DNA of 40,395 bases from Rachicladosporium sp. CCFEE 5018. Taxonomy: Eukaryota; Ascomycota; Dothideomycetes; Cladosporiales; Cladosporiaceae. The position numbers and the translations under genes are program-made. The DNA is taken from the NCBI GenBank assembly GCA_002077045.2, contig KZ111166.1:357860-398254 (forward strand), written 5' to 3'. Below are positions 10,391 to 20,165 of the stretch, one piece after another; position 1 is the first letter of the stretch; each line of letters opens with the position of its first letter. Below the pieces are notes generated by a model that worked only from the letters and a program-made list of their open reading frames with translations, had not been told where the DNA came from and ran no database searches.

Positions 10391-11010
10391 TGCAGCAACG
10401 ACTTGCTTGAGGCGGTCTGCCAGCGTATTGATTGGAAGGATAGTAGGAGGAATAGATGACTTTCTTGCGATTGACAGAGGTAGAGAAAGGCAATGGATAG
10501 ACAGTAAGAAAGCTACAAAACCTATGTCACGTCACGAAACCAGCCGAGGGTCAGCCAAGAGAGGTTATGTACCAAAGGCATGACCAGTCATTCAGTAAGA
10601 GCACGGTCTCTGGCTCCGACCACGCCCGAGCCATTCATGTTGCTGGGTAGATTCTTACTCCGCAATCGAGGCGCGTGGAGGCTCTACGATGTCGGTCGGG
10701 ATCAACTGGCATGCCTCGAACTACCGGGTGTGGTCGAAGTCAAAGAACATGTGCTGTCATGGGGAACCGGGGAAAGACGTTAGGCCTCGGCAGATGAAAG
10801 GAGCGCATCTTGGCATGACGTAAGACTTGTAGCCTCAGGCATACAGCCGAACGTACTGCAAACGCTCTAGATCATTACCACAGTATAGATGTATTCCGTC
10901 TATATCATGATCCTCGTACTCCAGCCACTGGATGGGCACCCAAGTTCCACCTGAATCACGACCGCGGCGCCTCGCTATAATCGCTGACGTCAAACGATAG
11001 CAACCTCTCA
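10391..11010. other. Upstream region of ICL / 3' flank of MFS gene (A)
   Basis: Both flanking genes are on the minus strand, so this holds the ICL promoter and the end of the MFS transcript. A perfect CRE-like palindrome TGACGTCA sits at 10985-10992, only about 20 bp beyond the MFS stop, and is kept in copy B at 30897-30904. I see no gene here. Confidence 0.5.
10658..10772. promoter_or_regulatory. Two candidate CreA carbon-repressor sites upstream of ICL (A)
   Basis: Two sequences match the CreA consensus SYGGRG: CTCCGC (minus-strand GCGGAG) at 10658-10663 and CCGGGG at 10767-10772. They lie about 270-380 bp upstream of the isocitrate lyase start and are conserved in block B (30577-30582 and 30686-30691). 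Glyoxylate-cycle genes are known to be glucose-repressed in filamentous fungi. The motif is short and occurs often by chance, so this is a weak call. Confidence 0.28.
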
Positions 11011-13231
11011 TCACTTCCCCACCATTCCCTTCTCCAAATCCGTGATCCTGATCTCTTCCACTTCAGCAACAGCAGCTCCAGTCTCCATACCAGCACCAGC
11101 TTCTGCCTCTGCCTCAGCTCTCTTCGCAGCCTTCTCATCAGCCCTTCGTCGCTTCCCCTCCATCTTCTGGCGATCCTCCTCCATAGATCTTATCAGCTTG
11201 CTCTTCAATCGGATCCTATGCCCATATCGGTAGAAGATGAAGGGAATGGGTATGCAAAAGGCTTCGAGCAGACCGAGTGTTGTGCCAGCCCAGTGGGGTC
11301 CCAGTGCACGATACATGGCAGGTCCGGCGAGCGGAAGTGTGCCACCAAGAATGCTTCGTAGCACCGCGTTGCCGGCTAGCGCTGAGGCCGCGTAGATGCC
11401 GTAGGAGTGCACTAGGTAGTTGGAGCCGTAGATGAAGATGCCGCAATTGCCCGCTCCGAAGGGGATGCCAGCTAGTATGGGCACGATCCAGTGGTGGTCA
11501 GGAGTGCCTGTCCATGCGAACCAGATCTCGCCGATCGGTAGAAGTACAGCAGCGATGCAGACGACGCTGACACCGGCTTCTGGGGGAGGTTTACCAGTCT
11601 CAGGATCTGGCTTGTGGGCATTGATCATGCGGCGAATGAGAGGTTCAGCACAGATCACGATCATGGAGCCGATTCCTATGCCGACAAACGCTAGGCCTCC
11701 GATGCCTGCGTTCCAGCCGCGGATCTGCTGGAAGACGATTGGATATGCCACGAAGCAGAGATAGAGAATGCCGTAGACCAGAGCGATGTAGACGTCCCAG
11801 AATATGCTGCGGTTGATGTCAGTGATGTACAAGGCGTACAGGCATGGGATGGCTTACAGGATAGGTTCCGTTACTGTCAGCACGAAAGGTCTTGACAGGT
11901 TAACTTTCAGAAGCGGCCAGAACGCTTGCTTATCATCGTAACGGCTCCAGTACCGATCATCGCCAGTCTCTTCTCGCTTCTTCGCAGCTCTCTTCCGCAA
12001 TATGGCCGGCGTGTACGTCTCCTGTATGGCAGCCACGGCTGCCCAGGCGCCTCCTGCAACAATGACTACGATCCAGTTAGTCCTAGTAGTCGAGTCAGCG
12101 TGGTCTAGATCAGATCACCAGCCTTGATACTTACCATCGCCATCCCAAGTACTGGAAGACAAAGCCGCCCACGACAGGACCAATCACAGGGCCATTCATC
12201 GGACCCACCGACCAGATTGAGAATGCGAGCGCTCTATGCTCTTCATCTGCAATGTCATTGACAGTACCCGGTGCATTCGACACCATGGCTGCTGCGCAAA
12301 AGGCACCGAAGAAGCCTGCCAAGGGAGTCAGTACACTGACATCTTATACACTAGCCTTGATCGCCGGCGCAGGATTGGATGGCATCCAGGGCTCAGTCGG
12401 GGGAAACACTTACGAAGTACCAGTATCGTTTCAATGTTGTTCGCCACTGCGCATCCTATGACGAAGATGACGAAGAACCCAAGAGCTACTATGTATATAG
12501 GCCGCCGCCCGTACATTTCAGACAGTGGCGCAAGCACGACCGCACCCTGTGATCTACCGTCAGCTCCTCGACTTTCGCGCTCGTCATTGCGACAAATGAT
12601 GGCCATGCCAGGGGACTAGCGCCACTGAGCTCCAGCCATGGTGAGGGAGACATACGCAGGCCATACCAAGCATATACGTCGTGACACCCAATATCCCAGT
12701 GTTATCGCTAATTCCCCACTCCGTTTGCATGCCGGGTATTGCTGAAGTGTACGAAGTCGAATAGAGAACAACGCTAGTAGTCGCATATGACATTACACCG
12801 ATGATGATCCCTTTGTACCAAGTCGGCCAATCTTGCGGATTGCCCTTATCGCCGACTTCAAAGTCCACCTCGAAAGCCGGGTCTATGGTGTTATTCGTAA
12901 CCGTACTCTTGTTCGTCCGCGATCGCGATAGCTGTGTGGGTATCACGCCGCCGACTGCGCCTGTCGACGACACGCGAGAAAGGTGAGGTCGGAGCTCGTT
13001 GCCATAGTAGTCGTGGCTGTAGCGACTGTGGTAGGAATGCTCGGAGTGGTCCGAGGTAGTTGATATGCTGTCAGTATCGCTGGAGTTTGAGGCGGGCGAC
13101 ATGGGGTCCTCGTAAGACATGACTGAATGCCGATTCGCATGCCTTGGTTGATCCGCCTCATGCTCCTTCTCTTTCTCCATTGAACCCTCCGACGAAGACA
13201 TACTGGCCTGTGTCGAAGAGGATGCAGTCAA
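11011..13231 (-). CDS. DHA1-family MFS drug/polyamine-type transporter (copy A)
   Basis: This is a 12-span major facilitator of the TPO/FLU-like DHA1 drug:H+ antiporter group. On the minus strand there are five exons: 13231-12656, 12546-12414, 12315-12135, 12082-11858 and 11806-11011. All phases agree and the product is 636 residues. About 135 residues of Ser/His/Asp-rich cytosolic tail precede the first span (PTWYKGIIIGVMSY). MFS motif A is seen as PLSEMYGRRPIY right after the first intron. Conserved loop segments are SVGPMNGPVIGPVVGG and FVAYPIVFQQIRGW. The C-terminal tail is Lys/Arg/Ala/Glu-rich. The last intron ends at CGCAG, giving EPIL-IFWDVYIALVYG as in relatives. An in-frame Met ten codons downstream (13201) is an alternative start. 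Substrate unknown. Confidence 0.88.
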
Positions 13232-13559
13232 AGTGCAAGTGAGTCAAGCGGAACAGCCTGCGATCGAGCAGTCGCAATTGCTCGGTATGCCGAACTCGAA
13301 GGGCGCGGTTTCTCAGGCGTACTCGGCTAAGTCGATCGTGACGTTCGACTGCAGGTGATGGAAGATATGACTAGGTGATCACAGGTGAAAGGCGCTGAGG
13401 TTCAAGACGATAGGAGATTGTAGAGAGATATCAAACCACTCAATACCGCATCCTTAGACAACGCTGCACCAACCCGTCAGCAAAGAGCTGTAGCACCTTC
13501 CCTTTCGTTCTTCAACATCGCGCTGCTCGGTACTGGAAACGATAAAGTGGAGGCTCCTG
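13232..13559. other. Upstream region of MFS gene, up to the gap (A)
   Basis: This presumed promoter and 5' leader of the transporter is almost identical to 33150-33478 in block B. It stops at the run of Ns. Nothing else is recognised. Confidence 0.5.
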
Positions 13560-13659
13560 NNNNNNNNNNNNNNNNNNNNNNNNNNNNNNNNNNNNNNNNN
13601 NNNNNNNNNNNNNNNNNNNNNNNNNNNNNNNNNNNNNNNNNNNNNNNNNNNNNNNNNNN
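13560..13659. other. Assembly gap of exactly 100 N
   Basis: One hundred undetermined bases. The round length suggests a scaffold gap of unknown true size and not a measured one. It cuts RPC1 on the right and coincides on the left with the last base that can be aligned to block B. Protein frames drawn across the Ns are meaningless. Confidence 0.99.
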
Positions 13660-14644
13660 GGTATTCCCACATCTCTGTGATCTTGGAGATCGATTGACCC
13701 TGGGCCAGACCAGCCCGAATGAGACTGTTGACGTGTAGGATGTCGCCGAGTTTGTTGGTGATATCGTCCTCGGTGGAGGCAGCCTCTTGCGCAACAGATG
13801 GTCGAATTGCCACAGGCGGCGCAGGCACGAATGTCCACAGCATGTTCTCGGGCCTTCCTCCGCTAGCAGGGTCCATACCGAAAAGCTCTACATCCTGCGC
13901 CGAGATCTTGCGGAAGATGTTCATGACTCTCACCGGGTTGAGATCGTCCATAGCCCGTTTAGCTAGCCGATCCACCTCATTGTTGTTCTCCTTCGCGGCT
14001 GTGAACGACTGCTCGAACTTCTCCATCTCTTTTGGCTTGACCTTGCTCTTCGCAGTGGACGATGTGTACTGGGTGAACTTATTGTGGAAGATCTTTATTG
14101 GATGACCCGGCACCTTCTTGACCTGACCGTTGAAGGCAGAGCAGTGCGGGCAGACTCTGACCTTGCGACAGTCTGTAGCGATCGCTTTGCAGACAGCGCT
14201 CTTTCGCAAGCCATCCATGCCTGGGGTCCTTAGCCGGCGTAGCAGCTTCCTCTTCTCTTTCTCCGGCAACAACACGTTCGAACACTCCTTGCAGACGCAG
14301 TGCAGTAACTCGATGATCTTACTGAAGTAGCCATAATGGAAGACTGGTAACACCAGCTTGACATGTCCGAAATGTCCACTACACTCCTTCAGTCCCTCGT
14401 GGCAAGTCTGACAGATTCCAGATTTTGCAGAGGTTCCAAGCCGTTGATCGAGAGGGCCATTCACAGTGTGCTTTCGAGGCTGTCCAGGCGTGCGATCCAG
14501 ATCGTACAGATTGCGGTCGGCGATATTAACGACAGACTGCGCGACCATGTCTTGCGGACTGAGCATGCCAAACTGAATTGACTTGATGCGCTTGGGCGGG
14601 CGGTCCAGGACCTGCTCCTTGCCATTGTCGTCGTAGTTGTCCAT
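13660..14644 (-). CDS. RNA polymerase III largest subunit RPC1, N-terminal part (cut by gap)
   Basis: This is the largest catalytic subunit of Pol III, which transcribes tRNA, 5S and U6 genes. Only about 328 residues from the start ATG at 14644 are present before the gap. The family is about 1400-1460 residues long, so about 1000 residues, including the metal-binding active site, are missing here. Recognisable segments in order are RPPKRIKSIQFGMLSPQDMV, the clamp zinc site CQTCHEGLKECSGHFGH, LVLPVFHYGYF, further CxxC pairs (CKEC, CPHC), MDDLNPVRVMNIF, GRPENMLWTFVPAPPVAIRPS and EDDITNKLGDI. These match Pol III and not Pol I or II relatives. The sequence across the gap is not RPC1, so the join is not a continuous gene. 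Confidence 0.93.
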
Positions 14645-15335
14645 GGTAGAGAGGTGATCCTGCCGCTGCAGTGGAGTGTACTGCGCCGACCAGCAGCTTT
14701 CTGTACAAGTGCTACCTACAATCGCGCATATTCATCGTCACATCAAATTATTCGACTCACGCCAGTCAAGTCGCCAAAAGCTTGCCCGCCTCGGCTCCAC
14801 CAGATCGCTTGGCTCGGCCCATTCTTATCTTATCGGACACCCAGCTTATGGCATGGGGTAGATGGAGCTGCGCGCCTGCACTGATGGGCATTCTTCCTAC
14901 CAACACGACAGTAATCTTCTACATTCTGTCGTATGATCTGTTGGATAGATTATATCTGTACTAAGGATATTGAACATACCAAGAGCGGCGTGGGTGACAA
15001 GTGATGTTGTCCAAGTGAAGGTGCACTTCCCCCGGCTTGCACGTGAAATGCCCCACTTTGGATCGTTGCCTTGCGCCTCGAAGCTCCTTATAGATGACTG
15101 CCACTTGACTTGATTGCACCCTCGACCACCTTACTGCCTCAACATCTAACAAGTTCGACGACTACATTCTCGGATCGAGACTCGGTCACTGTCACGGCAC
15201 TGTGCCAGCTGCTCGCCTTCAACACCGCAGCATCGCCTTATCAGCAGCACCGGCTGCCTTCCGTCACCCCGCTCCGTGCACCTCGACTCTCCCTACTCTC
15301 TCACTCACACAGCCTCGCTGAACGACTCAACACAC
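14645..15335. other. Divergent promoter region between RPC1 and FHA gene
   Basis: About 690 bp lie between two genes that point away from each other. The half nearest the FHA gene is rich in C and short CA/CT runs, as in fungal 5' leaders. A frame continuous with the FHA protein extends back to a GTG at 15276 but has no ATG before 15336. No other gene is seen. Confidence 0.5.
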
Positions 15336-17411
15336 ATGCCTCCGCTGCCCTACCCATCTTGGGGCTCCTCGCACCCTGCCACACAGTTCAACAGCTCTTC
15401 CACCATGGCCGCTTCACCCAGCTCCATCGGTATGTGTCCGCCCTGGCTCGCGGTTTATCCGCCCACTGACATGGTACAAGCTGTGGTAGTCACTCTCACG
15501 CCCACTAACGACCCATCCGACACCCGTACTATCCTCATCCGCCCCGGCACTCCTCTCACCATCGGCAGGTCGTCCAGGTCTGAGCCTAAGAACCTCATCC
15601 GCGGCACCCACAACGGCCTCTTCGAGAACCCTGTCATCTCCCGCAAGCATGCACAGCTCACTCTGAGCGCCTCCTCTCCCGGCGCTGTCAACATCATGGA
15701 TCTACACTCCATGCACGGCACCACGGTCAACGGTATGAAGCTGTCCGGCTCTGAGCTACGTCGCCTCCACACCGGTGATGTCGTTAAGTTAGGTGACGAA
15801 GTCGTCAGATCACATGGTGAGTCTAACATGTTCACTATCCTGGCTCGCAGTGGCATTATCACTAAACATGATTCAGACAAGCATGACGGTCTTACCTTCA
15901 CCCTCGACATCGCTGGCCAGCCCAGTATCCCTGGCATCCCCACCTACCCGAAGATGACGACGAGCACCTCAAATAGCTTCACTGTGCCTGACGGCGACGA
16001 CTCCGATTACGACTCCGACGCAAGTGAGATGGAGCGAAGCTACAACAACTTGACATCCTCTGCGCAGACTACCCCAGAGCAAGGAAGTGACAAGATCGGG
16101 TCTCAGCAGGCGCCCATCGATCTTGATGAGCCCACGGGTTACGGATACACCGCTGCGGACGAGCCCAAGAATATCAACGTCGTGACCGAGTCGGTGCAGG
16201 AAAAGGTCATACCGGACACTTACGCCTGGGGCGAGTATGACGATGTTTACGCCATGAGTGAGGATGGCTCCGACGTTGAAGACGAGGAGGAAGAGAGCTA
16301 CCACTCTGACGAGGAGAACGACGACAATAGTGCTGCCTCGGACGACGCGGACAGCAACATGGCCGACTCTGACGTGGAGGACGAGGCGCCAGAGGTCTTG
16401 TCAAGCAAGCGTGAGCCGTCGCCAGAGCTCGGTACCCGCAGCTTCGACAGCGCTGCTCCGGCCACTGAGTCGGCTGCTGCCTCGAAGAAGCCGCACTATG
16501 ACCCTGTGCGCGGCTATGAGGTGCCGCAGACTACCCTTAAGGTCTCCCTACCTCCCAACTTTGCAGAGGCATCGTCGGCGGCTATCACGGCGCAGTATCA
16601 CTCGAAGCCGTACGCGAGCACCCAGCCAGCCCCGTCGACGAACCCATATTCCGCTACTCAGACTGACAACAGCCGTCGTTGGGACGCTCCAGCACGCAGG
16701 TCTGTCGACGATGCTTACTTCGGCCATGACACCGGAGTGTGGGGCTCTGGCTCCGCTTACCAGTACACCAACCCCTATTACGCTGCGTCTCCGTACGGCT
16801 ACCCCCAAGGTTCCGGATACTATGATCCTCAGCCTGCCGCTCTGCCCATAATGCCAGCCTACCGTGCTGTACAGCCGAAGACAACCAACAAGGTCGACAT
16901 CATGAATCTCGTCGAAGACCGCGCGGCCAAGATCGAGGAGAGGATCGCTCCCACTGCTTCCACAAACCTCAAGCGCAAGGCCAGCGAGATCTCCGAGGAC
17001 CTTGTCGCCATGCCTCCAGCCCCCACTGCCCAGACCCTCGAGTCTTTGAAGCATGCCTCCGCGCCCTCCGGTCTAGATATTCAGACCGGGCTCAACGAGA
17101 TCAATCTGACCGACCTCCCTTCGATGGCAGACACTAATGCCATCGAGCCCTCCGCGCCGCGCAAGAAGAAGGCCTCCGCCATTGAGGATCCCTTTGCAGG
17201 CATGTCGGATCCCTTTGCGGGCATGTCGGACGTGGATTGGAAGAAGCTACTAAGTGAGCCGATCAGACCGAGGGCTGTAAAGAGGATGAAGATGGTCAAG
17301 AAGGTGTTGTCGCACGCTGCCACGGCTGGTAGCTACATGGCTCTTGGTGGTGCGTTGACGGTGGCTTTCTTGGCTAGTCCTGCTGCGGAGAGCTTGCTGA
17401 GAGCGTCGTAA
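15336..17411 (+). CDS. FHA-domain protein with C-terminal membrane segment
   Basis: The N-terminal part holds a forkhead-associated (phosphothreonine-binding) fold: TIGRSSRSEPKN, then NPVISRKHAQLTL, then SMHGTTVNG and LHTGDVVKLGDEVV. These are the GR, SxxH and NG marks of FHA domains at about residues 50-170. I place a 60-bp intron at 15817-15876 (donor GTGAGT, acceptor TTCAG, CTAAAC upstream). It gives VVRSHDKHDGLTF, the usual FHA end, and a product of 671 residues. The middle is acidic and disordered (Asp/Glu/Ser), followed by Tyr/Pro/Ser-rich sequence. A hydrophobic stretch near the C-terminus (GGALTVAFLASPAAESLL) could be a tail anchor, as in yeast Far9/Far10, but I cannot claim orthology. 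The start is chosen as the first ATG in frame. Confidence 0.82.
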   Translation: MPPLPYPSWGSSHPATQFNSSSTMAASPSSIGMCPPWLAVYPPTDMVQAVVVTLTPTNDPSDTRTILIRPGTPLTIGRSSRSEPKNLIRGTHNGLFENPVISRKHAQLTLSASSPGAVNIMDLHSMHGTTVNGMKLSGSELRRLHTGDVVKLGDEVVRSHGESNMFTILARSGIITKHDSDKHDGLTFTLDIAGQPSIPGIPTYPKMTTSTSNSFTVPDGDDSDYDSDASEMERSYNNLTSSAQTTPEQGSDKIGSQQAPIDLDEPTGYGYTAADEPKNINVVTESVQEKVIPDTYAWGEYDDVYAMSEDGSDVEDEEEESYHSDEENDDNSAASDDADSNMADSDVEDEAPEVLSSKREPSPELGTRSFDSAAPATESAAASKKPHYDPVRGYEVPQTTLKVSLPPNFAEASSAAITAQYHSKPYASTQPAPSTNPYSATQTDNSRRWDAPARRSVDDAYFGHDTGVWGSGSAYQYTNPYYAASPYGYPQGSGYYDPQPAALPIMPAYRAVQPKTTNKVDIMNLVEDRAAKIEERIAPTASTNLKRKASEISEDLVAMPPAPTAQTLESLKHASAPSGLDIQTGLNEINLTDLPSMADTNAIEPSAPRKKKASAIEDPFAGMSDPFAGMSDVDWKKLLSEPIRPRAVKRMKMVKKVLSHAATAGSYMALGGALTVAFLASPAAESLLRAS
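17187..17228 (+). repeat. 21-bp tandem repeat encoding DPFAGMS twice
   Basis: Two head-to-tail units, 17187-17207 and 17208-17228, differ by a single base and keep the FHA-gene frame. The product reads EDPFAGMSDPFAGMSD. It is a simple in-frame duplication, possibly of a short linear motif. Confidence 0.85.
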
Positions 17412-18041
17412 GGACGGATGGGTGAAGCAGTGTGGAGAAGGGAGTTCATGAGATGGTGCTTTGGTGATGGAGTTGAAGACGAGTTCGGACTGGGCTCTGG
17501 CAGTTTATAAGGTTGGCGCTTTTGGTCGCGGGCGTGGTGGTACACGCTTTTACGGAATTGGACGATGCACATGACCGGCGTGAATTGGAGCGCGGAGAGC
17601 TTGGGTGCTTTGGCAGGAAGGAGCACATGCGGTGGAGCAGACTGCTTGGCGTTGGAGCCGACTTTGCAATCTGCGTAGTGGCGATAGCAATCGAAATATC
17701 ATCAAACCCATCCCAAGTGCGCTTCATCGTGGCATGCTGTCGGGCTTCGCCACCGATGCATTTCTTCTGTACTCGCTGCGCATGTACTGTACAATGGATA
17801 AGGTAGCCACCTCCCTTGGCAACGGCGATGCTGCAGGTCCGTCGACATCCGGTGTACCTTATTCGCCACCACTATGACATACTTCGATCATGACTACAAG
17901 AGGTGTACGTCCATCCTCTTTCATCATGCCCTGCATTCATCGTACCGAGTCATCTTTCCCATTGATTGCTCCTTGAGATCTATCGACAAGCTCTGCACAC
18001 CGGGCTCCGTCTCAATATTCAGTATCAACACCGCTATCACG
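17412..18041. other. Intergenic downstream of FHA gene
   Basis: About 630 bp with overlapping short frames on both strands and no recognisable protein. The end near 18041 is the leader of the small membrane-protein gene. Confidence 0.45.
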
Positions 18042-18257
18042 ATGTCGTCCCAGCAGATCCAAGGCGAATCCACATCCTCTCGTTTCTTGAGGGGTGCCGG
18101 CAATGTCAAGGACCCGGATCATAAGCTCTGGTGGCCTGCTCGCTGGATCGTGGCGGGAATACAGTACTTGGTGGCTGTCATTATTGTGACTATGGCTGAG
18201 GGAGTGAAGGCGATATTCACTGGGGGAAGGGGACGGAAGGGAAGGCGTGGGGACTGA
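18042..18257 (+). CDS. Small single-span membrane protein (hypothetical)
   Basis: An ATG at 18042 opens a 71-residue protein (MSSQQIQGES...). It has a polar N-terminus, one hydrophobic span at about residues 36-56 (IVAGIQYLVAVIIVTMAEGV) and a basic tail (GGRGRKGRRGD). The preceding context ATCACG-ATG and the sensible composition favour it over the longer frame that starts at 17874. I do not recognise a family. The basic tail suggests a positive-inside orientation with the C-terminus in the cytosol or matrix. It could be a small organellar membrane protein, which is inference. Confidence 0.5.
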   Translation: MSSQQIQGESTSSRFLRGAGNVKDPDHKLWWPARWIVAGIQYLVAVIIVTMAEGVKAIFTGGRGRKGRRGD

Positions 18258-18728
18258 GCTTGGAGGTGAAACCATTGTCTGGCTTGCACTAGTATCAACA
18301 CTGGACTCAAAGCCTGCCACTCAAGCCTCGCTGGCGACTACCACGATTCTGCTAGCGCGTCTTCCTGGCTGCCTATCCATCCGGCTGCGCTTGTCTCCGC
18401 GACATCGTCCGCGCTCTGATGCTCATCTTTGTGTCTCTCACGATCGAGAACCGGTTCTCGTAAACACTGTGTCAACCCGCTTATGGCTGGCACTGGGCGG
18501 ACTCAAGGTCTCGCGGCGCTCGCTCTTGCATGAGTCGAGTAATGCTGGCGCCATGAGTGTAGTGATCACCGCGATCGATTGAGTCGCCACGCGGGATCCG
18601 GGAGCAGCTGGTGTCAACCGAAGACGCGCTCCGGGTCTGATCAGCCTGTGGCTTGTCCGCCTTCGTGGAACCGGACACGGACTTTATCGCCTTGTAAGAT
18701 TGAACAAGAGCTCGGCGGCGTTGTCTGC
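18258..18728. other. Intergenic between converging small genes
   Basis: About 470 bp of shared 3' flank between the small membrane protein (+) and the small Cys/His protein (-). A long minus-strand open frame crosses it but belongs to the wrong frame of the downstream gene. I see nothing else. Confidence 0.45.
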
Positions 18729-19218
18729 TCAGTCGTGCACCGCCGCCAAGTCCCTGAGCTTCTTCCGAGAAATCCTGCGTGCCAGGGGTCTGGCCACTTC
18801 CACGACCTCCTCGAGCTCCACCAAGGCTGCGCCGGCGGTCGTATCCCGCTCCGCGAGCAATTTGCGCTTCTTGCTCCCGCCCGTCGCAGCTATCGTTTGC
18901 TGGTGCTCCTTCGCTTCTCGCTCGGCGGCAGCCCACTTCTTCACCACTGCGTCCTCGGCAGGATTCTCGAGGTAGTGGAAGCTGGCGTGATGGGCGCAGC
19001 CATCGCATTCGAAAGAGGATGCGGCCTACTGGCACGTTAGCAGGGTGGCGAAGGCATTGAACGAATTGGCTGGATAGGCTTACTTTGATGGGATGTAACA
19101 TGAACCGCAGACAGGGACAGCTCGCTGAGAGGAGGGAGGCTTTGTGATTGCAGGGTCCGCGGGGGGGTGTATAGGACATGGCGGACCAGACAGAGTTCTT
19201 GGGGATCGCGGTAGCCAT
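18729..19218 (-). CDS. Small Cys/His-rich, probably zinc-binding protein (hypothetical)
   Basis: Two exons on the minus strand, 19218-19084 and 19025-18729, are joined across a 58-bp intron (donor GTAAGC, branch GCTAAC, acceptor CAGTAG). They give 143 residues. Exon 1 supplies CNHK and SCPCLRFMLHPIK. Exon 2 begins AASSFECDGCAHHASFHYLENPAEDA. The Cys and His residues on both sides of the junction (CPC, CDGCAHH, H) look like one metal-binding module, which supports the splice. The C-terminal half is Lys/Glu/Ala-rich and probably helical. I recall similar uncharacterised fungal proteins but no function. It is divergent from the U1-C gene, with about 335 bp between starts. Confidence 0.68.
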
Positions 19219-19553
19219 TATTGCGTGTAGTATGCGACCATGAATTCAAGACCTGTCACTGCAGAAGACCTGTAAGAGTGACTGAGACTGTACTGCTGTG
19301 TTGTTGGAGATGCGGGGGGTGGAGGGGAAGTCGCGTAGACGGGCGACACGAGGAAAGCACGAGATCATGTGATCAACTTCCAGCTTCACTCCCGGACCTC
19401 AAGGTCGTTTTGTCCAAGTCTCACATCTCTTCACACCCTCACTCTTCAATCCGGTCTGTCGCATCGCCATTCAATCGATCCGCGCTCATCTCACCATACT
19501 GCCAACCAAATTTCCTCCAGCACCGCGCGCTTTGCGGCCTCAACACCGCCAAC
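19219..19553. promoter_or_regulatory. Divergent promoter between small Cys/His gene and U1-C
   Basis: About 335 bp separate two starts facing away from each other. The region next to U1-C is C/T-rich with CACACCCTCACTC-like leader sequence. No specific factor site stands out. Confidence 0.5.
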
Positions 19554-20165
19554 ATGCCTAAATTCTTCTGCGACTACTGCGATGTCTACCTCACCCACGA
19601 CAGCATGTCCGTCCGCAAAGCCCACAACAGCGGCCGCAACCACATGCGCAACGTCGTCGACTACTACCAGCAAATCGGACACGAGAAGGCACAGAGCGTT
19701 ATAGATAGCATCACGAACTCTTACAACGCCGCCGGCCAGGCTGATAGTAACCCCATGCTTCACCAAGGACCAGGCGCGATGGGAGGATTTGGTGGCGGGA
19801 TGCCGCCGATGGGGATGCCACCGGGTTTCAGCGGCGGACCGCCGATGGGATTTGGGGGTATGCCACCGGGGTTTCCACCGCCGCCTGGCGGGATGCCGAT
19901 GGGAATGGGGAGGGGGATGCCGCCTATGGGCATGCCGCCTGGGTTTCCACCGGGGCCGATGGGAATGCCGCCGGGGTTTGGAGGTGCTGGTTCGCCGCCG
20001 GGGGGAATGCCGTTTGCGCCACCGCCGGGTATAGGAGGGATGCCACCGGGGCCGAATGGGATGCCGCCGATGCCGATGGGGATGCCGCCCATGGGAGGGA
20101 TGCCACAGGGGATGCCGCCTGGGTTTGGGGGACCGATGAATGGGGGACCACCGGGTGGGCGATGA
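19554..20165 (+). CDS. U1 small nuclear ribonucleoprotein C (complete copy)
   Basis: U1-C is the U1 snRNP subunit that stabilises pairing of U1 with the 5' splice site (yeast Yhc1). It is a single exon of 203 residues starting at ATG 19554. The start MPKFFCDYCDVYLTHDS and the C-x2-C-x14-H-x5-H finger (C6, C9, H24, H30) are diagnostic. HNSGRNHMRNVVDYYQ follows as in all relatives. From about residue 75 the protein is a Gly/Met/Pro tail of GMPPG-type units, longer than in yeast but usual for fungi and animals. The gene spans the left edge of block B: the part from 19805 on is also present at 1-361. Confidence 0.95.
   Translation: MPKFFCDYCDVYLTHDSMSVRKAHNSGRNHMRNVVDYYQQIGHEKAQSVIDSITNSYNAAGQADSNPMLHQGPGAMGGFGGGMPPMGMPPGFSGGPPMGFGGMPPGFPPPPGGMPMGMGRGMPPMGMPPGFPPGPMGMPPGFGGAGSPPGGMPFAPPPGIGGMPPGPNGMPPMPMGMPPMGGMPQGMPPGFGGPMNGGPPGGR

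Larger units (their letters stand above)
1..13559. repeat. Block A of a large direct duplication
   Basis: This block matches 19805-33478 in the same orientation and gene order. Position 1 pairs with 19805 and the last base before the gap, 13559, pairs with 33478, so block B is about 115 bp longer through indels. The left end is the window edge, in the middle of the U1-C gene, so the duplicated unit probably extends further left. The right end is the N gap. Both coding and intergenic DNA are duplicated. No transposon ends, terminal repeats or target-site duplications are visible. Confidence 0.97.

Noticed and set aside
13454..14644. A 396-codon frame running through the N gap as one protein
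   Set aside because: The part right of the gap is RPC1. The part left of it (13454-13559) is duplicated MFS-upstream DNA that is not RPC1. Reading across Ns is not evidence of continuity.
15276..15335. Upstream extension of the FHA protein
   Set aside because: The frame begins at a GTG and there is no ATG before 15336. Nuclear fungal genes rarely use GTG.
18481..19218. A single 245-codon minus-strand protein
   Set aside because: The first 45 codons are real, but beyond the intron this frame is the wrong one. The spliced model gives a Cys/His-consistent protein and uses good splice signals.
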